DNA of 29,157 nucleotides. Source: JAHDHW01 sp964551455. Lineage in GTDB: Bacteria; Bacteroidota; Bacteroidia; Chitinophagales; Saprospiraceae. Made by a program: the position numbers and the translations under genes. Location: contig CAZKDA010000033.1 in the NCBI GenBank assembly GCA_964551455.1, forward strand, positions 1 through 29,157, given 5' to 3'. Below the pieces are notes generated by a model. It saw only the letters and a program-made list of their open reading frames with translations, made no database searches and had not been told where the DNA came from. Below, piece after piece: positions 1 through 9,180 of the stretch (position 1 is the stretch's first letter; each line of letters starts with the position of its first letter).

Positions 1-2
1 AA

Positions 3-1205
3 CCTACCGACCTGGATTTTCACCCTAACCTTGAGTTGAAAGAACTTTGGGTGATCAATGAGCGGGTAGCTGCCACAGGCGGCAGCACGGTAACCTTTTT
101 CAATGCAGGAGAAGACAACCAGACTTCATGGCACCGCGTGGATGGAAACGCATGGCATTTCATGGCATTGCCCACTGCTCTGGCATTCGATGATACAGGC
201 GACTTCTGGGCCAGCTCACCAGGTATAAGAGATGCCAATCATACCGCCAACGGAACTTTTACAGGCCCCACCCTGTGGTCGAGCCACCCCGACATCTATG
301 CCCAGCCTTCCGGCGGCAATGGCAGCCACCTCGATATGCTCCACGGCAGCCCATACTCCATGGGCATCGCTCACGAAGCAGATAATATCTATTGGGTGTT
401 TGACGGCTACAATGAGCATATCGTGCAATACGACTTTAATGAAGATCACGGACCCGGCAACGACGATCATTCCGACGGTGAAATAAGGAGATTTACCGAC
501 ATTACAGTTGAAAAAGACGGAAATATTCCCAGCCACCTGATCCTCGATAAAACCACCGGATGGCTTTATGTGGTGGACAATGGAAATGACCGCGTGCTGC
601 GCGTCGATATCAATTCCGCTACGACGATGAACCCCAACTTACCGCTGATCAACGAACCTTTGGCAGTACATGCTACCATGAATGCCGACTGGGAAGTTAT
701 TATCAACGAAGGCCTCGACCGCCCCTGCGGTATCGACCTGATCGAAAACCGCTTGCTGGTCAGTGATTATGCAACCGGAGAGATCATCATTTACGACATG
801 GACAACGAGTTCGCCGAAATGCACCGCATCGATACCGGTGAGCCTGGCATCACTGGCATCAAGATCGGCCCTGACGGCAATATCTGGTACACGAACCGCC
901 CTCAAAACAAAGTGATGATGGTGGCACCCGACCCAATAACAAGTGTGAAACAGCTTTCAAATCATATCGAGGTTTCAATTACACCAAACCCGACTACAGG
1001 ATTGGTCAATATCCACCTTCCACAGCACAATGGACAATTGATTCATTTTTCTCTATTTAGTGCCTCCGGCCAGCAAATTTTTCAAGGAAAGTTTGCTGAC
1101 CAGTTTGAGACACTGGATTTGAGCGATCTTCAAAACGGCGTCTATTTTGTCAGAATTTTCAACGATACAAGCAACACAACTAAAAAAATTGTTTTGAACC
1201 AATAG
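3..1205 (+). CDS. Secreted beta-propeller (NHL-like) protein with T9SS type A sorting domain, 5' end outside window
   Basis: The reading frame is open from base 3 to the TAA at 1205, so the true start and signal peptide lie upstream of the window. The TTG at 36 is only the first start-like codon and is not credible as a start. The visible 400 residues contain repeated short strands of the kind seen in NHL/SMP-30-type propellers, for example NIYWVFDGYNEHIVQYDF, GWLYVVDNGNDRVLRVD and NRLLVSDYATGEIIIYD. About the last 75 residues (from EVSITPNPTTGLVNIHL to the C-terminal KKIVLNQ) are a typical T9SS type A sorting domain, so the protein should cross the outer membrane and be anchored or released. 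The substrate is unknown; the propeller could bind ligands or be an enzyme scaffold. A strong terminator follows 31 nt after the stop. Confidence 0.85.
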   Translation, partial: PTDLDFHPNLELKELWVINERVAATGGSTVTFFNAGEDNQTSWHRVDGNAWHFMALPTALAFDDTGDFWASSPGIRDANHTANGTFTGPTLWSSHPDIYAQPSGGNGSHLDMLHGSPYSMGIAHEADNIYWVFDGYNEHIVQYDFNEDHGPGNDDHSDGEIRRFTDITVEKDGNIPSHLILDKTTGWLYVVDNGNDRVLRVDINSATTMNPNLPLINEPLAVHATMNADWEVIINEGLDRPCGIDLIENRLLVSDYATGEIIIYDMDNEFAEMHRIDTGEPGITGIKIGPDGNIWYTNRPQNKVMMVAPDPITSVKQLSNHIEVSITPNPTTGLVNIHLPQHNGQLIHFSLFSASGQQIFQGKFADQFETLDLSDLQNGVYFVRIFNDTSNTTKKIVLNQ

Positions 1206-1236
1206 CATTTGGATCAAATACCTTACATTTGTTGAA

Positions 1237-1268
1237 GTTCCCAGAAATCCAATTTCCGGGAACTTTTT
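1237..1268 (+). terminator. Intrinsic terminator after the propeller gene
   Basis: GTTCCCAGAAAT (1237-1248) pairs with ATTTCCGGGAAC (1252-1263) with one A-C mismatch and a 3-nt loop. It is followed directly by TTTTT-G-TTTTT. It lies 31 nt after the stop at 1205. A perfect -7-like TACATTTG sits just before it (1224-1231), so an attenuator of the lipoprotein gene is also conceivable, but no good -33 box accompanies it. Confidence 0.8.
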
Positions 1269-1306
1269 GTTTTTATTACCAAAACTTTTCAAATATTTTC
1301 CAAAAC

Positions 1307-1630
1307 ATGAAGAACTTAAAATTTGGCAGCCTGATCTTTTTATTTTCATTTGCTTTCATCTTATTTAGCTGCGGTGGATCGGAGACCGACCAAAACCAGG
1401 ATGACGGCACAAACACGGAAACTTCAATGGAAGAAGGGCCGGCAACCGATAAATCCGGCAAAGAATATACCTCAGCTTATGTTTGCCCGATGCACTGCAA
1501 GGGCAGCGGCAGCGACATGGCAGGCACCTGTCCGGTTTGCGGAATGGAATATATCGCCAAAGCAGAACTCGATGCCCTCAGAGAGAATGATGATCACGAT
1601 CACGATCATGACCATGACCACGACCATTGA
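1307..1630 (+). CDS. Small metal-binding lipoprotein with heavy-metal-binding (CPMH...CPVCGM) domain and His-Asp tail
   Basis: This is a 107-residue protein started at the ATG at 1307. An in-frame extension to 1229 would run through the upstream terminator and spoil the signal peptide. Residues 1-22 are a lipoprotein signal with lipobox LFSC (Cys22), so the product should be an envelope lipoprotein. Residues 58-81 read YVCPMHCKGSGSDMAGTCPV followed by CGM, the pattern of the small heavy-metal-binding domain found on CusB-type efflux adaptors and Cu/Ag-handling proteins (Cys60, Met62, His63, Cys64, Cys75, Cys78, Met80). The C-terminus is a run of alternating Asp-His (residues 97-107). A copper or zinc scavenging or delivery role in the periplasm is inferred. 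No efflux genes are visible beside it. The gene converges on the giant adhesin gene, with an inverted repeat between them. Confidence 0.85.
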   Translation: MKNLKFGSLIFLFSFAFILFSCGGSETDQNQDDGTNTETSMEEGPATDKSGKEYTSAYVCPMHCKGSGSDMAGTCPVCGMEYIAKAELDALRENDDHDHDHDHDHDH

Positions 1631-1650
1631 TCTTTAAGGGTTATTCCTGT

Positions 1651-1814
1651 TTTTTGACGCAGAGGGACGCAGATCATTTATGATTGATTATGTTTTTTTG
1701 GATTGAAATCCTAACAAAACATTTGTATCCAGACATTTATGAAACATCAATTTGTGTTTATTGCGTTGGGGTTCATAACTTTTCATAACCATCTGCGTCT
1801 TTCTGCGTCAAAAA
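1651..1814. repeat. Inverted repeat with arms made of two 10-nt units, between convergent genes
   Basis: The left arm 1651-1674 (GACGCAGAGG then GACGCAGAT after five Ts) and the right arm 1791-1814 (ATCTGCGTCT then TTCTGCGTCA plus As) match at 22 of 24 positions when one is reverse-complemented. The 116-nt interior is AT-rich and has no ORF. Each arm is itself a tandem pair of a decamer. It starts 21 nt after the lipoprotein stop and ends 26 nt before the adhesin stop, so it could end both transcripts or be a small non-coding mobile element. Confidence 0.75.
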
Positions 1815-1840
1815 AAATTATTTTACATTTTATCCCTACC

Positions 1841-4800
1841 CTACTTCACCAAAGTCACATCACCTTTTGCAAATAAATCAATGGTCTTTCCACAGGCAAT
1901 TGCCGTGACTTTGTAGTACCAGACATACACGCCGGGGTTCATGGCCTTTTCGTTGAACAGGCCATCCCACGAATCTTCCGTGCTTTCAAAGCTTTTCAGG
2001 TGATTGCCCCAGCGATCGAAGATGTTCAATTCAAAATGTAAAATTTCAATATCCTGAGCAGTGTAAACCCGGAATTCGTCGTTCACGCCATCGCCATTCG
2101 GTGAAAAAACATTGGGGATAAAAAACAACGAAGAACGGCTGTCGTCTTCAAATTCCACATTAAAATCATACGCTACCGTTTCGCAGGTATTGGAAATGAC
2201 CACAGAATAAACGCCCGCTTCATCCACTTCCAAAAATGAATTCTCGCTACCATCCGGCCAAAGATAAGTCACCGCTTCGGGGTCATCGGCTATGACCTGC
2301 ACTTCGAGCAGTGTACTACCGTAAACGCAGGGTATCCGCGGCGATTCCGCAACGATCACCATTGGCGCAATGCTTTCGACCGTTGCCGGCAATGAGTTCA
2401 CACAATCGTTTTCATCTTTTACAAAAACTTCGTAATCACCTGGAACCAGGTTGTAAAACTCGTTTTCACTTTGGTAACTTGTTCCGTCGAGAGCGTATAA
2501 AAACGGCGCTGCACCTCCTACGGGTTCATCAACGATCACAGATCCGCCGCTATCATTCCAACAGCTTTCCGTGGTAGCCAGTTCGAAGTTGAAATCCGGG
2601 AATGCCGAAACGCTGACTTGAACCACCGAATCACAACCAAGCGAACTCGTAAACAAATAATCTGTAGAGGCTCCGGGTGCTAAAATATCGCCTTGAAATT
2701 CCACCGTTTCGCCGGGACAGGCGAAAAGATCAATGAAAACCTCAATGACAGGGATTGATGAAACGGCCACCGTCACCAGCGAATCACAACCAACGGAATT
2801 TGTAAATGTAAATGTCGAAGTACTTCCGGGCTGCAGGGGCTGACCATTGTAAATGACAGTTTCATTTTCACAAGCAGACAAATTGAGGTCAAAATCGCTA
2901 TTATATAAAGTTTCCACAAAAACGGTAACCGTAGAGTCGCAATTTTGAGAAGATAAAAATGTAAATTCCGTAATGCTGCCGGATGGCAAATCTTCGCCGT
3001 TGTATTCAACTGTGGTTCCTTCGCAGGCGGAGAGATTGACTTCAGTCTCAGAAAGGGAGATTGGTATCACATCAACTGTAACCGTCGAATCACAACCATT
3101 CGTTGCCGTCAAAGTGAAATCCTGAGAACTGCCTGCCGGAATTTGAACTCCGGCATAAGTTGCATAATCATCTTCGCAGGCTGACAATTCAAGGCTAGAA
3201 GTAAAAATTGGGAGCGCATTCACTTCAACAACAATGATGGAATCACAACCATTGGAACCTGTGTAAACATAACTGGTTTCAGATCCCACCGCCAGTTCAT
3301 CACCATTGTAGTTGATCGTAGTTCCCGGACAAGTTTCCAAATCGATCGTTTCAATCGTAACATCGCAGGTAAACTGGATCAAAAACGATAACGTCTCTTC
3401 ATCATCACAACCTGCAAGCGAAGAACTGAATTGCTCCACCACAGGGTACATGCCTAATGGTAAGTTCAGCAGGTCGAGCAACACTTCATAATTTCCGGCA
3501 AGGATATTTGAAAAGGCAAACGCACCCGCCGGGTTGGAGATCAGCGTGTCGATATTGAGGCCACCATTTTGTAAAATGATAACAATGCCGCCCATCAAAG
3601 TATCAGGGCCGTCGATGATGCCGTTGTCGTTCATATCAAAATAAACATTCCCCAAAATACTACCGTAGCCATCGAGCAGATCCAGCGATAGAACATCCGA
3701 CGTGGTGAGGCAACCTTCGGCATTGGTCATTTCCACATAATATTCGCCGCTTTGGGTAGCAACGTAATCGCCAACCGTGCCTTCGGGCGCAGGTACCGGG
3801 TTGCCGTCATGATACCACTGGAAGCTAACCACCCCGCTCAAATCCGGCAAGCAGATGGTGTCGGGATTGCAACGGCTGTAACAACCTGAAGGGATCAGGT
3901 CAATGTTTGGTCCGGCAGTGATCTCAAGGATATTGCTACGGCCTTGACATCCAAATTCATTGATCGCCCTGACAAAATATTCTCCTGCATAGAATGAATT
4001 GATCGTGTTACCCGTCTGACCAGTGTTCCAAATATAGGTGTAGGTGGCATTCGGATTGACGACTTCAAAATCCGTCGGCGTGTTTTCACAAACCGGAACC
4101 GGCGGATCGGAGTCGATCAGAATATTTTCGGGAACCGGATGAACGGTTACGGAATAAGGGCCGATCACATTGGAACAGCCGCTGCTCACATCCGTGACCG
4201 TGACCGAAAACACATGCGTCCCAACCGAGAGCAGGTTATCTTTATCTTCCGTAAAAGAAATGTGTGTTCCAACATCCGTGGTGGACCATTCGTAGGTATA
4301 ATTGATATTTTCGGTGATCTGTAGGTAAACATCCTCCCCGTAACAGGTTTCATAATTGTTATAAAAATTGGCGACCGGTTGCCCGTGCTCATTATATTCA
4401 ATTGCTGTGATCTGCGCCTCAGGCAATGGAATGACATCAACCTGAACCGGATCAGTGCTGAACAAGCAACCCAGATCATCGGTGATCGTAACCGAATGAA
4501 CCCCGGCCTCGTGTAAGACCAGGCTCATTGTCGTATCGCCTTCCGACCACAGATAATTGGTAGCCGCTGGCGCTGTCAAAGTCACACTGTCTCCATGGCA
4601 GATCGTGGAAGCAGGATCAATGGCAATCGTTCCGCTGAGGTCATTGCTTTGGATATCGATCTGCTCAGTGACCACGGAAGCGCAACCGAATATATTTTCA
4701 GTGGTCAAGGTAACCGTATAAATTCCAGGGCTTCCGAACACATGGTAAGTGCTGTCTATTGCAGAAACATTGGCGGCGCCGCTGGCCGGGTCACCGAAAT

Positions 4801-7800
4801 CCCAGTTTATGGTTGTAAATGAACCCTGAGCGCTGAAATGTAGGGTTGTGCTTTCGCAGCCGGAATCCGGAATATCGAAACCCGATAGTGGGGCCGGCTG
4901 CACAGTGATGTTTTTTTGAATAGTAGAAATACAACCGCTCTCATCGGTCGCTGTCAGCGTAACCGTAAAAGTCCCTGCCCCACTGAAAGCATGCTCCGGG
5001 TTTTGTAAGGTGGAAACATTGGCGGCGCCACTTGCCGGATCACCGAAATCCCATTCCCAGCCTGTGATGCTGGTTTGCGGGATGAAGTTGGAAATGTCAT
5101 AAAACGGCAATAACTCTCCGGCACAACCACTGGTAAAGCTGAAATTTGCAACTAAAGGAACCGTGTCTGTTTGCAAAACATTCATAAAACAGGTATCTCC
5201 GGGTGGCGTCGAAAACACACCGGCCTGGAAGATCACAAAATGAAAACCGGCAGTTTGAAAGGTATGGGTTGGATTTTCCTGAAAGGAAATGGTTTCGACT
5301 CCGGTTCCAAAATCTATGAATTTCCACCACCAGGTTCCGGGAACATCATTGACGGAAGTATTGATAAATTGCGTTTCGTTACAATAAATTCCCGGATCAT
5401 TTACAAAATCTACAAATCCGTTAGGCGTACAAGCAGGATTCGGAATGGGAGGTATAGTTCCACAATCCAGTTCTAATGCATTGGAAGTAGTTGAACATCC
5501 GTCGGGGGTTGTCACAACGACATAATACACGCCTTCCTGCGAAACGACGAGGATGGGCGAATTCCCGCCAACGGGGTTGCCATTGTGATACCATTGATAA
5601 TCCAGGCCGTTGCTCATGAGCAAAGAATAAAGCGTCATCGAACCGCCCGATTGGCAAAAAGTGCCAAAGTCGGGGGTCGAAACTGAAGTGACTGGCGGCG
5701 ACAATTGTCCGACAGTAAAAATTTTGTTTTTTGTACAACCGTTTGCATCGGTGACGATCAGTTCATAAGAACCACTCGCCAGATTGGCTGTTGGGGTATT
5801 CGCCAGGACGATCCCGGCTTGATTTCGCCATTCGTAAGCGTTGTAGGGAATGGTGGTTTGTACCTGGGTCTGGTCACCAGGGCAGGGAAGGTCGAAAATG
5901 ACCTCCGGATCGGGTTTCGGGTTTACAAGTACCTGGAATCCATCGGATACTCCGCAGACATTTGCTACCACTTCAAAATTTCCCGGAATATGCCATTGGA
6001 TTTCAACTTCATTACTGTTACCGCCGGAGATCACCGTGGCTGCATCGGATGGAATGACCTGCCACTGGTATTCCACTCTTTCATAAGCTGTGGCGGTGTA
6101 AACGCCGATAGCTTCGTGACAAACAGGTGTCAGGCCATCGACCATTACAGAATTTATTTTTTGTAAACCAATACCAACCGGTTCGGATTCGCAAGCAAAA
6201 CCGACGGTGTTGGTTTGTGTTAAGGCCAGGGTATAGGGCGGATTCGGCTCCCAGGTAATGTTGATCGTTTTGCCGTTGCGGATCTCATTGGAAACGCCGT
6301 TGATCACGTACCAGGTAAATTGAAAATCCGGGCCGGATTCGATGGCGGTGTAAGCGTAAGCCTGCCCGGGGCAGATCGTTGTAATGCCGTCGATCCCCAA
6401 AGCCGGTGAGGTTGCAGCCGGAACCCTGACAAAAACGGAGTAGTTGTCAACGCAATAATCATCCGGGTTATCGGCTTCAGCATGGATGGTGAAATTTCCG
6501 CTGCCAAAATTCCAGTTGACTGAAAAGACGCTGGTTGCAGAAGCAGAGGTGGCGACAGTTGCTCCGGTGTCGTCCAAAACCGTCCAGTTGGAAGGCACTG
6601 CATTATTGGAAAGGGCGGGTGTTCTGCTGACAAAATCAACCGTTTCGTTCAAACAAACCTCAATCGGCCCTTCGATGAAAAAATCTTCCAGGATATTCAC
6701 CAAAAGCGTATCGTTTCCACCACAACCCAAATAACAGCTTTCATACTGAACCGCCACCCACTGCTGCTGGGCGGGGATGAAATCCGGCCAAGATACGGTG
6801 ACCTGGCTGGTTCCCTGCCCTGTTTCGATGGCGCCGAAATTTGAAACCGACCAGTTGAAATCCGTGCCGGTGAAGCCGGTCAGTGAGTAGATGGCTTGGT
6901 CGCTTTTACAGACTTTGGATGGTCCTTTGATCACCGCATTATCATCGATGATTGGGATGATTTCAGAAATGGTTTCAAGGCAATAGTCGCCATTGCAGCC
7001 TTCGACGAAAAGCTCGATGAGACCTTCCGGCCCATCGCCCCAATCGACTGTTATAAAATTATCAGAAGTACCACCTCCGCTGATGATGGTTCCATTCGGG
7101 CTGACGTTCCAGTTAAAAATGCTGCAATCCGCATTTGTCGAATAGGTTGCTTCCGAGTCGGAACAGACGGTGCCCGCGCATTCAATGTAGGGGCTGATGG
7201 CATCTTCCACGATCACCATCATCGAAGTGGTATCTGCGCAATAACAACTATTCCGGGCAATGAGCAAGACCTCATAGCTTCCGGGAGACAAGTAGGTGTG
7301 ATTGGTATTTACCGTCGAGGCGGAAACGCCGTTGCCGAAATCCCAGGTATAAGAAACAGCCCCGGTAGTTTGGTTTTCAAAAAAAACGGTCTGACCTGCG
7401 CATATTTCCACCACACCGTTATTGGCAGGAGGCGTGGTTTCGAAGGCAGCCTCCGGGTTTTCCAGGATTTCTACGCAAACGGAATTTTCACCTCCGCAGG
7501 AGACGTTGCTGCATTCCACCAATGCGGTTGCAGTTGCGCTGCATCCTTCTGCATCCCATATAGTTACAAAATAAATTCCGGGGCAGAGGTTATCGAGGGT
7601 TTGTACATTTGAACTATAGCCAGCTGGTCCGGACCATTGATATGTAAAAGGCGCCGTACCACCCACAACAATCGGATTTATACTGCCATCACAATTTTCA
7701 CATTCTGAAGCATCAACTACCTCGAAAGCAATACCGAAAATACATGCAGTTCCGGAATCGGTGATAACGAACTGGCAAATCTCCGTAACGCCAAAGCTGT

Positions 7801-8551
7801 TTGTGACCCAGGCCGTATAAGGTCCGGGAGAAAGATCGGTAAAGGTGAATGTTCCGCCATTGCCAGAAGCTGCAATTCCGTTGCTCAATGTGATCGAGTA
7901 ATCGTCTATTGGCCCATCGATAAACACAAAACCTCCGCCGTCGCTGGCTCCATTGGAGGCTTCCTGGAACATCCCGCAGTAGATGTCAAAGCCGACTCCC
8001 TGAGAAGAAACCTCAACCGATACGCTGCCATTTCCGGGATCGCCCCAGGTGACCGTGACGGCATTGCCGCTGATGGTATAATCTTCAGCGCCTTGAACAG
8101 TCCAGTTTATGTTTTGGGAAGGGTTTCCGACTTCTACCGCGTAGGTGATCGTTGTGTTGGCACAAACCTGCTGGCAAGTGGTTGTCCCTCCAGGTATGGA
8201 TTCTCCGGGACAATATGCGCCTGAAACGGTTATGATCTCAGGCTGGAATGTTTCAAAGGCTTCCACTTCGACGACAGCAAAAATATCATTTTGCTGATCG
8301 ATCACCGATACAATGTAAACGTTTTCATTTGCGAAACAAATGGATGCCAAGCTTGCATTGGATACAGCATTGCCATCCACTTGCCATTCCCCGCTGATGA
8401 GATCGACAACATCTCCGTTGTCATCTAATAAATAATACTCTTCACAGCTTCCTACGCACACCTCATCCGGCCCGACAATGGTGTACTGAGCCAAAGTTTC
8501 AAATCCATAGAATAACATAAGTAAGGAAACAAAAGCGGTTTTTGTGTTCAT
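1841..8551 (-). CDS. Giant cell-surface protein with PKD and SprB-like domains and T9SS type B (gliding-motility-associated) C-terminal domain
   Basis: This is a 2236-residue protein. I start it at 8551 (MNTKTAFVSLLMLF...LAQ is a clean signal peptide); the open frame continues 32 codons upstream but would cross the likely promoter. A SprB-like repeat lies at about residues 272-370 (GGTAPFTYQWSGP), with a second near 1987-2063. PKD domains occur at about 370-450 (YTWDFGNG) and as a tandem pair at about 1145-1290 (WDFGDPASGAANVS twice). A SdrD-B-like domain (NVYFDMNDNGIIDGPDTLMG) lies near 1635. Five Cys-containing repeats of about 51 residues span about 1730-1990. The last ~95 residues (FFIPNVFSPNGDGVNDEF, IFDRWGN, WDG) form the CHU_C / T9SS type B domain. 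Its likely role is as a surface adhesin or gliding/attachment protein exported by T9SS. The ligand is unknown. Confidence 0.93.
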   Translation of the reverse strand: MNTKTAFVSLLMLFYGFETLAQYTIVGPDEVCVGSCEEYYLLDDNGDVVDLISGEWQVDGNAVSNASLASICFANENVYIVSVIDQQNDIFAVVEVEAFETFQPEIITVSGAYCPGESIPGGTTTCQQVCANTTITYAVEVGNPSQNINWTVQGAEDYTISGNAVTVTWGDPGNGSVSVEVSSQGVGFDIYCGMFQEASNGASDGGGFVFIDGPIDDYSITLSNGIAASGNGGTFTFTDLSPGPYTAWVTNSFGVTEICQFVITDSGTACIFGIAFEVVDASECENCDGSINPIVVGGTAPFTYQWSGPAGYSSNVQTLDNLCPGIYFVTIWDAEGCSATATALVECSNVSCGGENSVCVEILENPEAAFETTPPANNGVVEICAGQTVFFENQTTGAVSYTWDFGNGVSASTVNTNHTYLSPGSYEVLLIARNSCYCADTTSMMVIVEDAISPYIECAGTVCSDSEATYSTNADCSIFNWNVSPNGTIISGGGTSDNFITVDWGDGPEGLIELFVEGCNGDYCLETISEIIPIIDDNAVIKGPSKVCKSDQAIYSLTGFTGTDFNWSVSNFGAIETGQGTSQVTVSWPDFIPAQQQWVAVQYESCYLGCGGNDTLLVNILEDFFIEGPIEVCLNETVDFVSRTPALSNNAVPSNWTVLDDTGATVATSASATSVFSVNWNFGSGNFTIHAEADNPDDYCVDNYSVFVRVPAATSPALGIDGITTICPGQAYAYTAIESGPDFQFTWYVINGVSNEIRNGKTINITWEPNPPYTLALTQTNTVGFACESEPVGIGLQKINSVMVDGLTPVCHEAIGVYTATAYERVEYQWQVIPSDAATVISGGNSNEVEIQWHIPGNFEVVANVCGVSDGFQVLVNPKPDPEVIFDLPCPGDQTQVQTTIPYNAYEWRNQAGIVLANTPTANLASGSYELIVTDANGCTKNKIFTVGQLSPPVTSVSTPDFGTFCQSGGSMTLYSLLMSNGLDYQWYHNGNPVGGNSPILVVSQEGVYYVVVTTPDGCSTTSNALELDCGTIPPIPNPACTPNGFVDFVNDPGIYCNETQFINTSVNDVPGTWWWKFIDFGTGVETISFQENPTHTFQTAGFHFVIFQAGVFSTPPGDTCFMNVLQTDTVPLVANFSFTSGCAGELLPFYDISNFIPQTSITGWEWDFGDPASGAANVSTLQNPEHAFSGAGTFTVTLTATDESGCISTIQKNITVQPAPLSGFDIPDSGCESTTLHFSAQGSFTTINWDFGDPASGAANVSAIDSTYHVFGSPGIYTVTLTTENIFGCASVVTEQIDIQSNDLSGTIAIDPASTICHGDSVTLTAPAATNYLWSEGDTTMSLVLHEAGVHSVTITDDLGCLFSTDPVQVDVIPLPEAQITAIEYNEHGQPVANFYNNYETCYGEDVYLQITENINYTYEWSTTDVGTHISFTEDKDNLLSVGTHVFSVTVTDVSSGCSNVIGPYSVTVHPVPENILIDSDPPVPVCENTPTDFEVVNPNATYTYIWNTGQTGNTINSFYAGEYFVRAINEFGCQGRSNILEITAGPNIDLIPSGCYSRCNPDTICLPDLSGVVSFQWYHDGNPVPAPEGTVGDYVATQSGEYYVEMTNAEGCLTTSDVLSLDLLDGYGSILGNVYFDMNDNGIIDGPDTLMGGIVIILQNGGLNIDTLISNPAGAFAFSNILAGNYEVLLDLLNLPLGMYPVVEQFSSSLAGCDDEETLSFLIQFTCDVTIETIDLETCPGTTINYNGDELAVGSETSYVYTGSNGCDSIIVVEVNALPIFTSSLELSACEDDYATYAGVQIPAGSSQDFTLTATNGCDSTVTVDVIPISLSETEVNLSACEGTTVEYNGEDLPSGSITEFTFLSSQNCDSTVTVFVETLYNSDFDLNLSACENETVIYNGQPLQPGSTSTFTFTNSVGCDSLVTVAVSSIPVIEVFIDLFACPGETVEFQGDILAPGASTDYLFTSSLGCDSVVQVSVSAFPDFNFELATTESCWNDSGGSVIVDEPVGGAAPFLYALDGTSYQSENEFYNLVPGDYEVFVKDENDCVNSLPATVESIAPMVIVAESPRIPCVYGSTLLEVQVIADDPEAVTYLWPDGSENSFLEVDEAGVYSVVISNTCETVAYDFNVEFEDDSRSSLFFIPNVFSPNGDGVNDEFRVYTAQDIEILHFELNIFDRWGNHLKSFESTEDSWDGLFNEKAMNPGVYVWYYKVTAIACGKTIDLFAKGDVTLVK
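2585..3360 (-). repeat. Five tandem ~154-nt repeats inside the giant adhesin gene
   Basis: The motif GAATCACAACC or a close variant recurs at about 2626, 2780, 2934 (GAGTCGCAATT), 3088 and 3240, a spacing of 152-154 nt. In the protein each unit reads roughly L-S-A-C-E/P-x-x-T-V-x-Y-N-G ... GCDS-x-V-x-V. The copies differ clearly from one another, so this is an old domain duplication, but copy number could still change by recombination. Confidence 0.85.
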
Positions 8552-8573
8552 AAGAAATAGTTGTTGCTTTTTG

Positions 8574-8605
8574 CAAAGTAACTGCTCCGGAGATACAGAA
8601 TTAAA
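8574..8605 (-). promoter_or_regulatory. Probable promoter of the giant adhesin gene
   Basis: On the minus strand TTTA (8605-8602), a 20-nt spacer and TTACTTTG (8581-8574) approximate the Bacteroidota TTTG-N19/20-TAnnTTTG promoter, with one mismatch in each box. The -7 box lies 22 nt from the chosen ATG at 8551 and downstream of the two earlier in-frame ATGs, which supports the shorter protein. Confidence 0.45.
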
Positions 8606-8743
8606 CATTACAAAAAAACGGAAGCGAATAAAATAATAAATACACAATCAGGTGTGGAATAACAACACGGCGGGAAGCGAAGCGCGACATGATAGACGCT
8701 ATAAATATAGTAAATTTTTCTTTACAGCACTAAATAGTTCAAG

Positions 8744-8806
8744 GTTTATAGTTTGTGGTTTACAGATTTTAATCCTACCACGAACTTCAAACCACAAACC
8801 ATAAAC
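8744..8806. repeat. Hairpin repeat whose arms are heptamer arrays
   Basis: GTTTATAGTTTGTGGTTT (8744-8761) and AAACCACAAACCATAAAC (8789-8806) pair at 17 of 18 positions around a 27-nt loop. Each arm can be read as successive 7-nt units of the form GTTTNTN. It begins 8 nt after the stop of the small membrane protein gene and may act as its transcript end. The rest of 8552-8813 holds the adhesin promoter and AT-rich DNA with a worn GCGGGAAGCGAAGCGCGA segment near 8671 and no gene. Confidence 0.65.
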
Positions 8807-8813
8807 TAAAAGC

Positions 8814-8981
8814 TTACATTCTGTTGGTTGCTTTCACGAGGAAGGTCAGCATAAAAGGCAAGGTAACCCAAAACCACTCAGACCAATATTGCAACATGAC
8901 AAAAAATGCAACCGTAGAAATCAGGAATAAAATCCAGTCGAGCGCTCGTGATGAGGTTTTTGTGTTTGATTCTGCAGACAT
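8814..8981 (-). CDS. Small membrane protein, 55 residues
   Basis: The frame runs ATG at 8981 to TAA at 8814, with sequence beginning MSAESNTKTSSRALDWILFL and ending FLVKATNRM. After a polar 12-residue N-terminus there are two hydrophobic segments (about residues 15-30 and 35-50) separated by QYWSEWFW, so it is probably a two-helix inner-membrane protein. The layout resembles the small 2TM-type proteins common in Bacteroidota, but I do not recognise a named family. A full consensus promoter sits 33 nt upstream and a hairpin lies 8 nt after the stop, which strongly supports a genuine monocistronic gene despite its size. Confidence 0.7.
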   Translation of the reverse strand: MSAESNTKTSSRALDWILFLISTVAFFVMLQYWSEWFWVTLPFMLTFLVKATNRM

Positions 8982-9014
8982 AATTTTTCAATTTTGATAT
9001 GAGTGATGTGGCTG

Positions 9015-9046
9015 CAAATCTAAAAAGTTATTTTTGCTTTTGCAAA
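9015..9046 (-). promoter_or_regulatory. Consensus Bacteroidota promoter for the 55-residue membrane protein
   Basis: On the minus strand TTTG (9046-9043), exactly 20 nt, then TAGATTTG (9022-9015) match the -33/-7 consensus in every fixed position. The start codon at 8981 follows 33 nt after the -7 box. The region 9047-9180 shows no gene. Confidence 0.75.
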
Positions 9047-9180
9047 GGTTATTAAAAATTCAGGATGGTTAATTTCCGGCTTCTTTCTGAGTGGCAACCA
9101 GATTCGTCTGCAATCGGTCAAAAGCACTGAATTAATAGAACCTTCAGGTGGGTTTCGGAGTTAGAAAAAACGGAGAAAAT

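Noticed and set aside
1224..1231. TACATTTG as the promoter of the metal-binding lipoprotein
   Set aside because: A strong terminator with a T-run lies between it and the start codon and no -33 box is present, so the match is probably chance or part of an unproven attenuator.
6896..7612. 238-codon frame antisense to the giant adhesin gene
   Set aside because: It is a frame shadow of a GC-biased, clearly coding opposite strand; no recognisable domain. The same applies to the long antisense frames at 20580-21455, 21576-22361, 22953-23564, 24731-25453 and 27555-28157.
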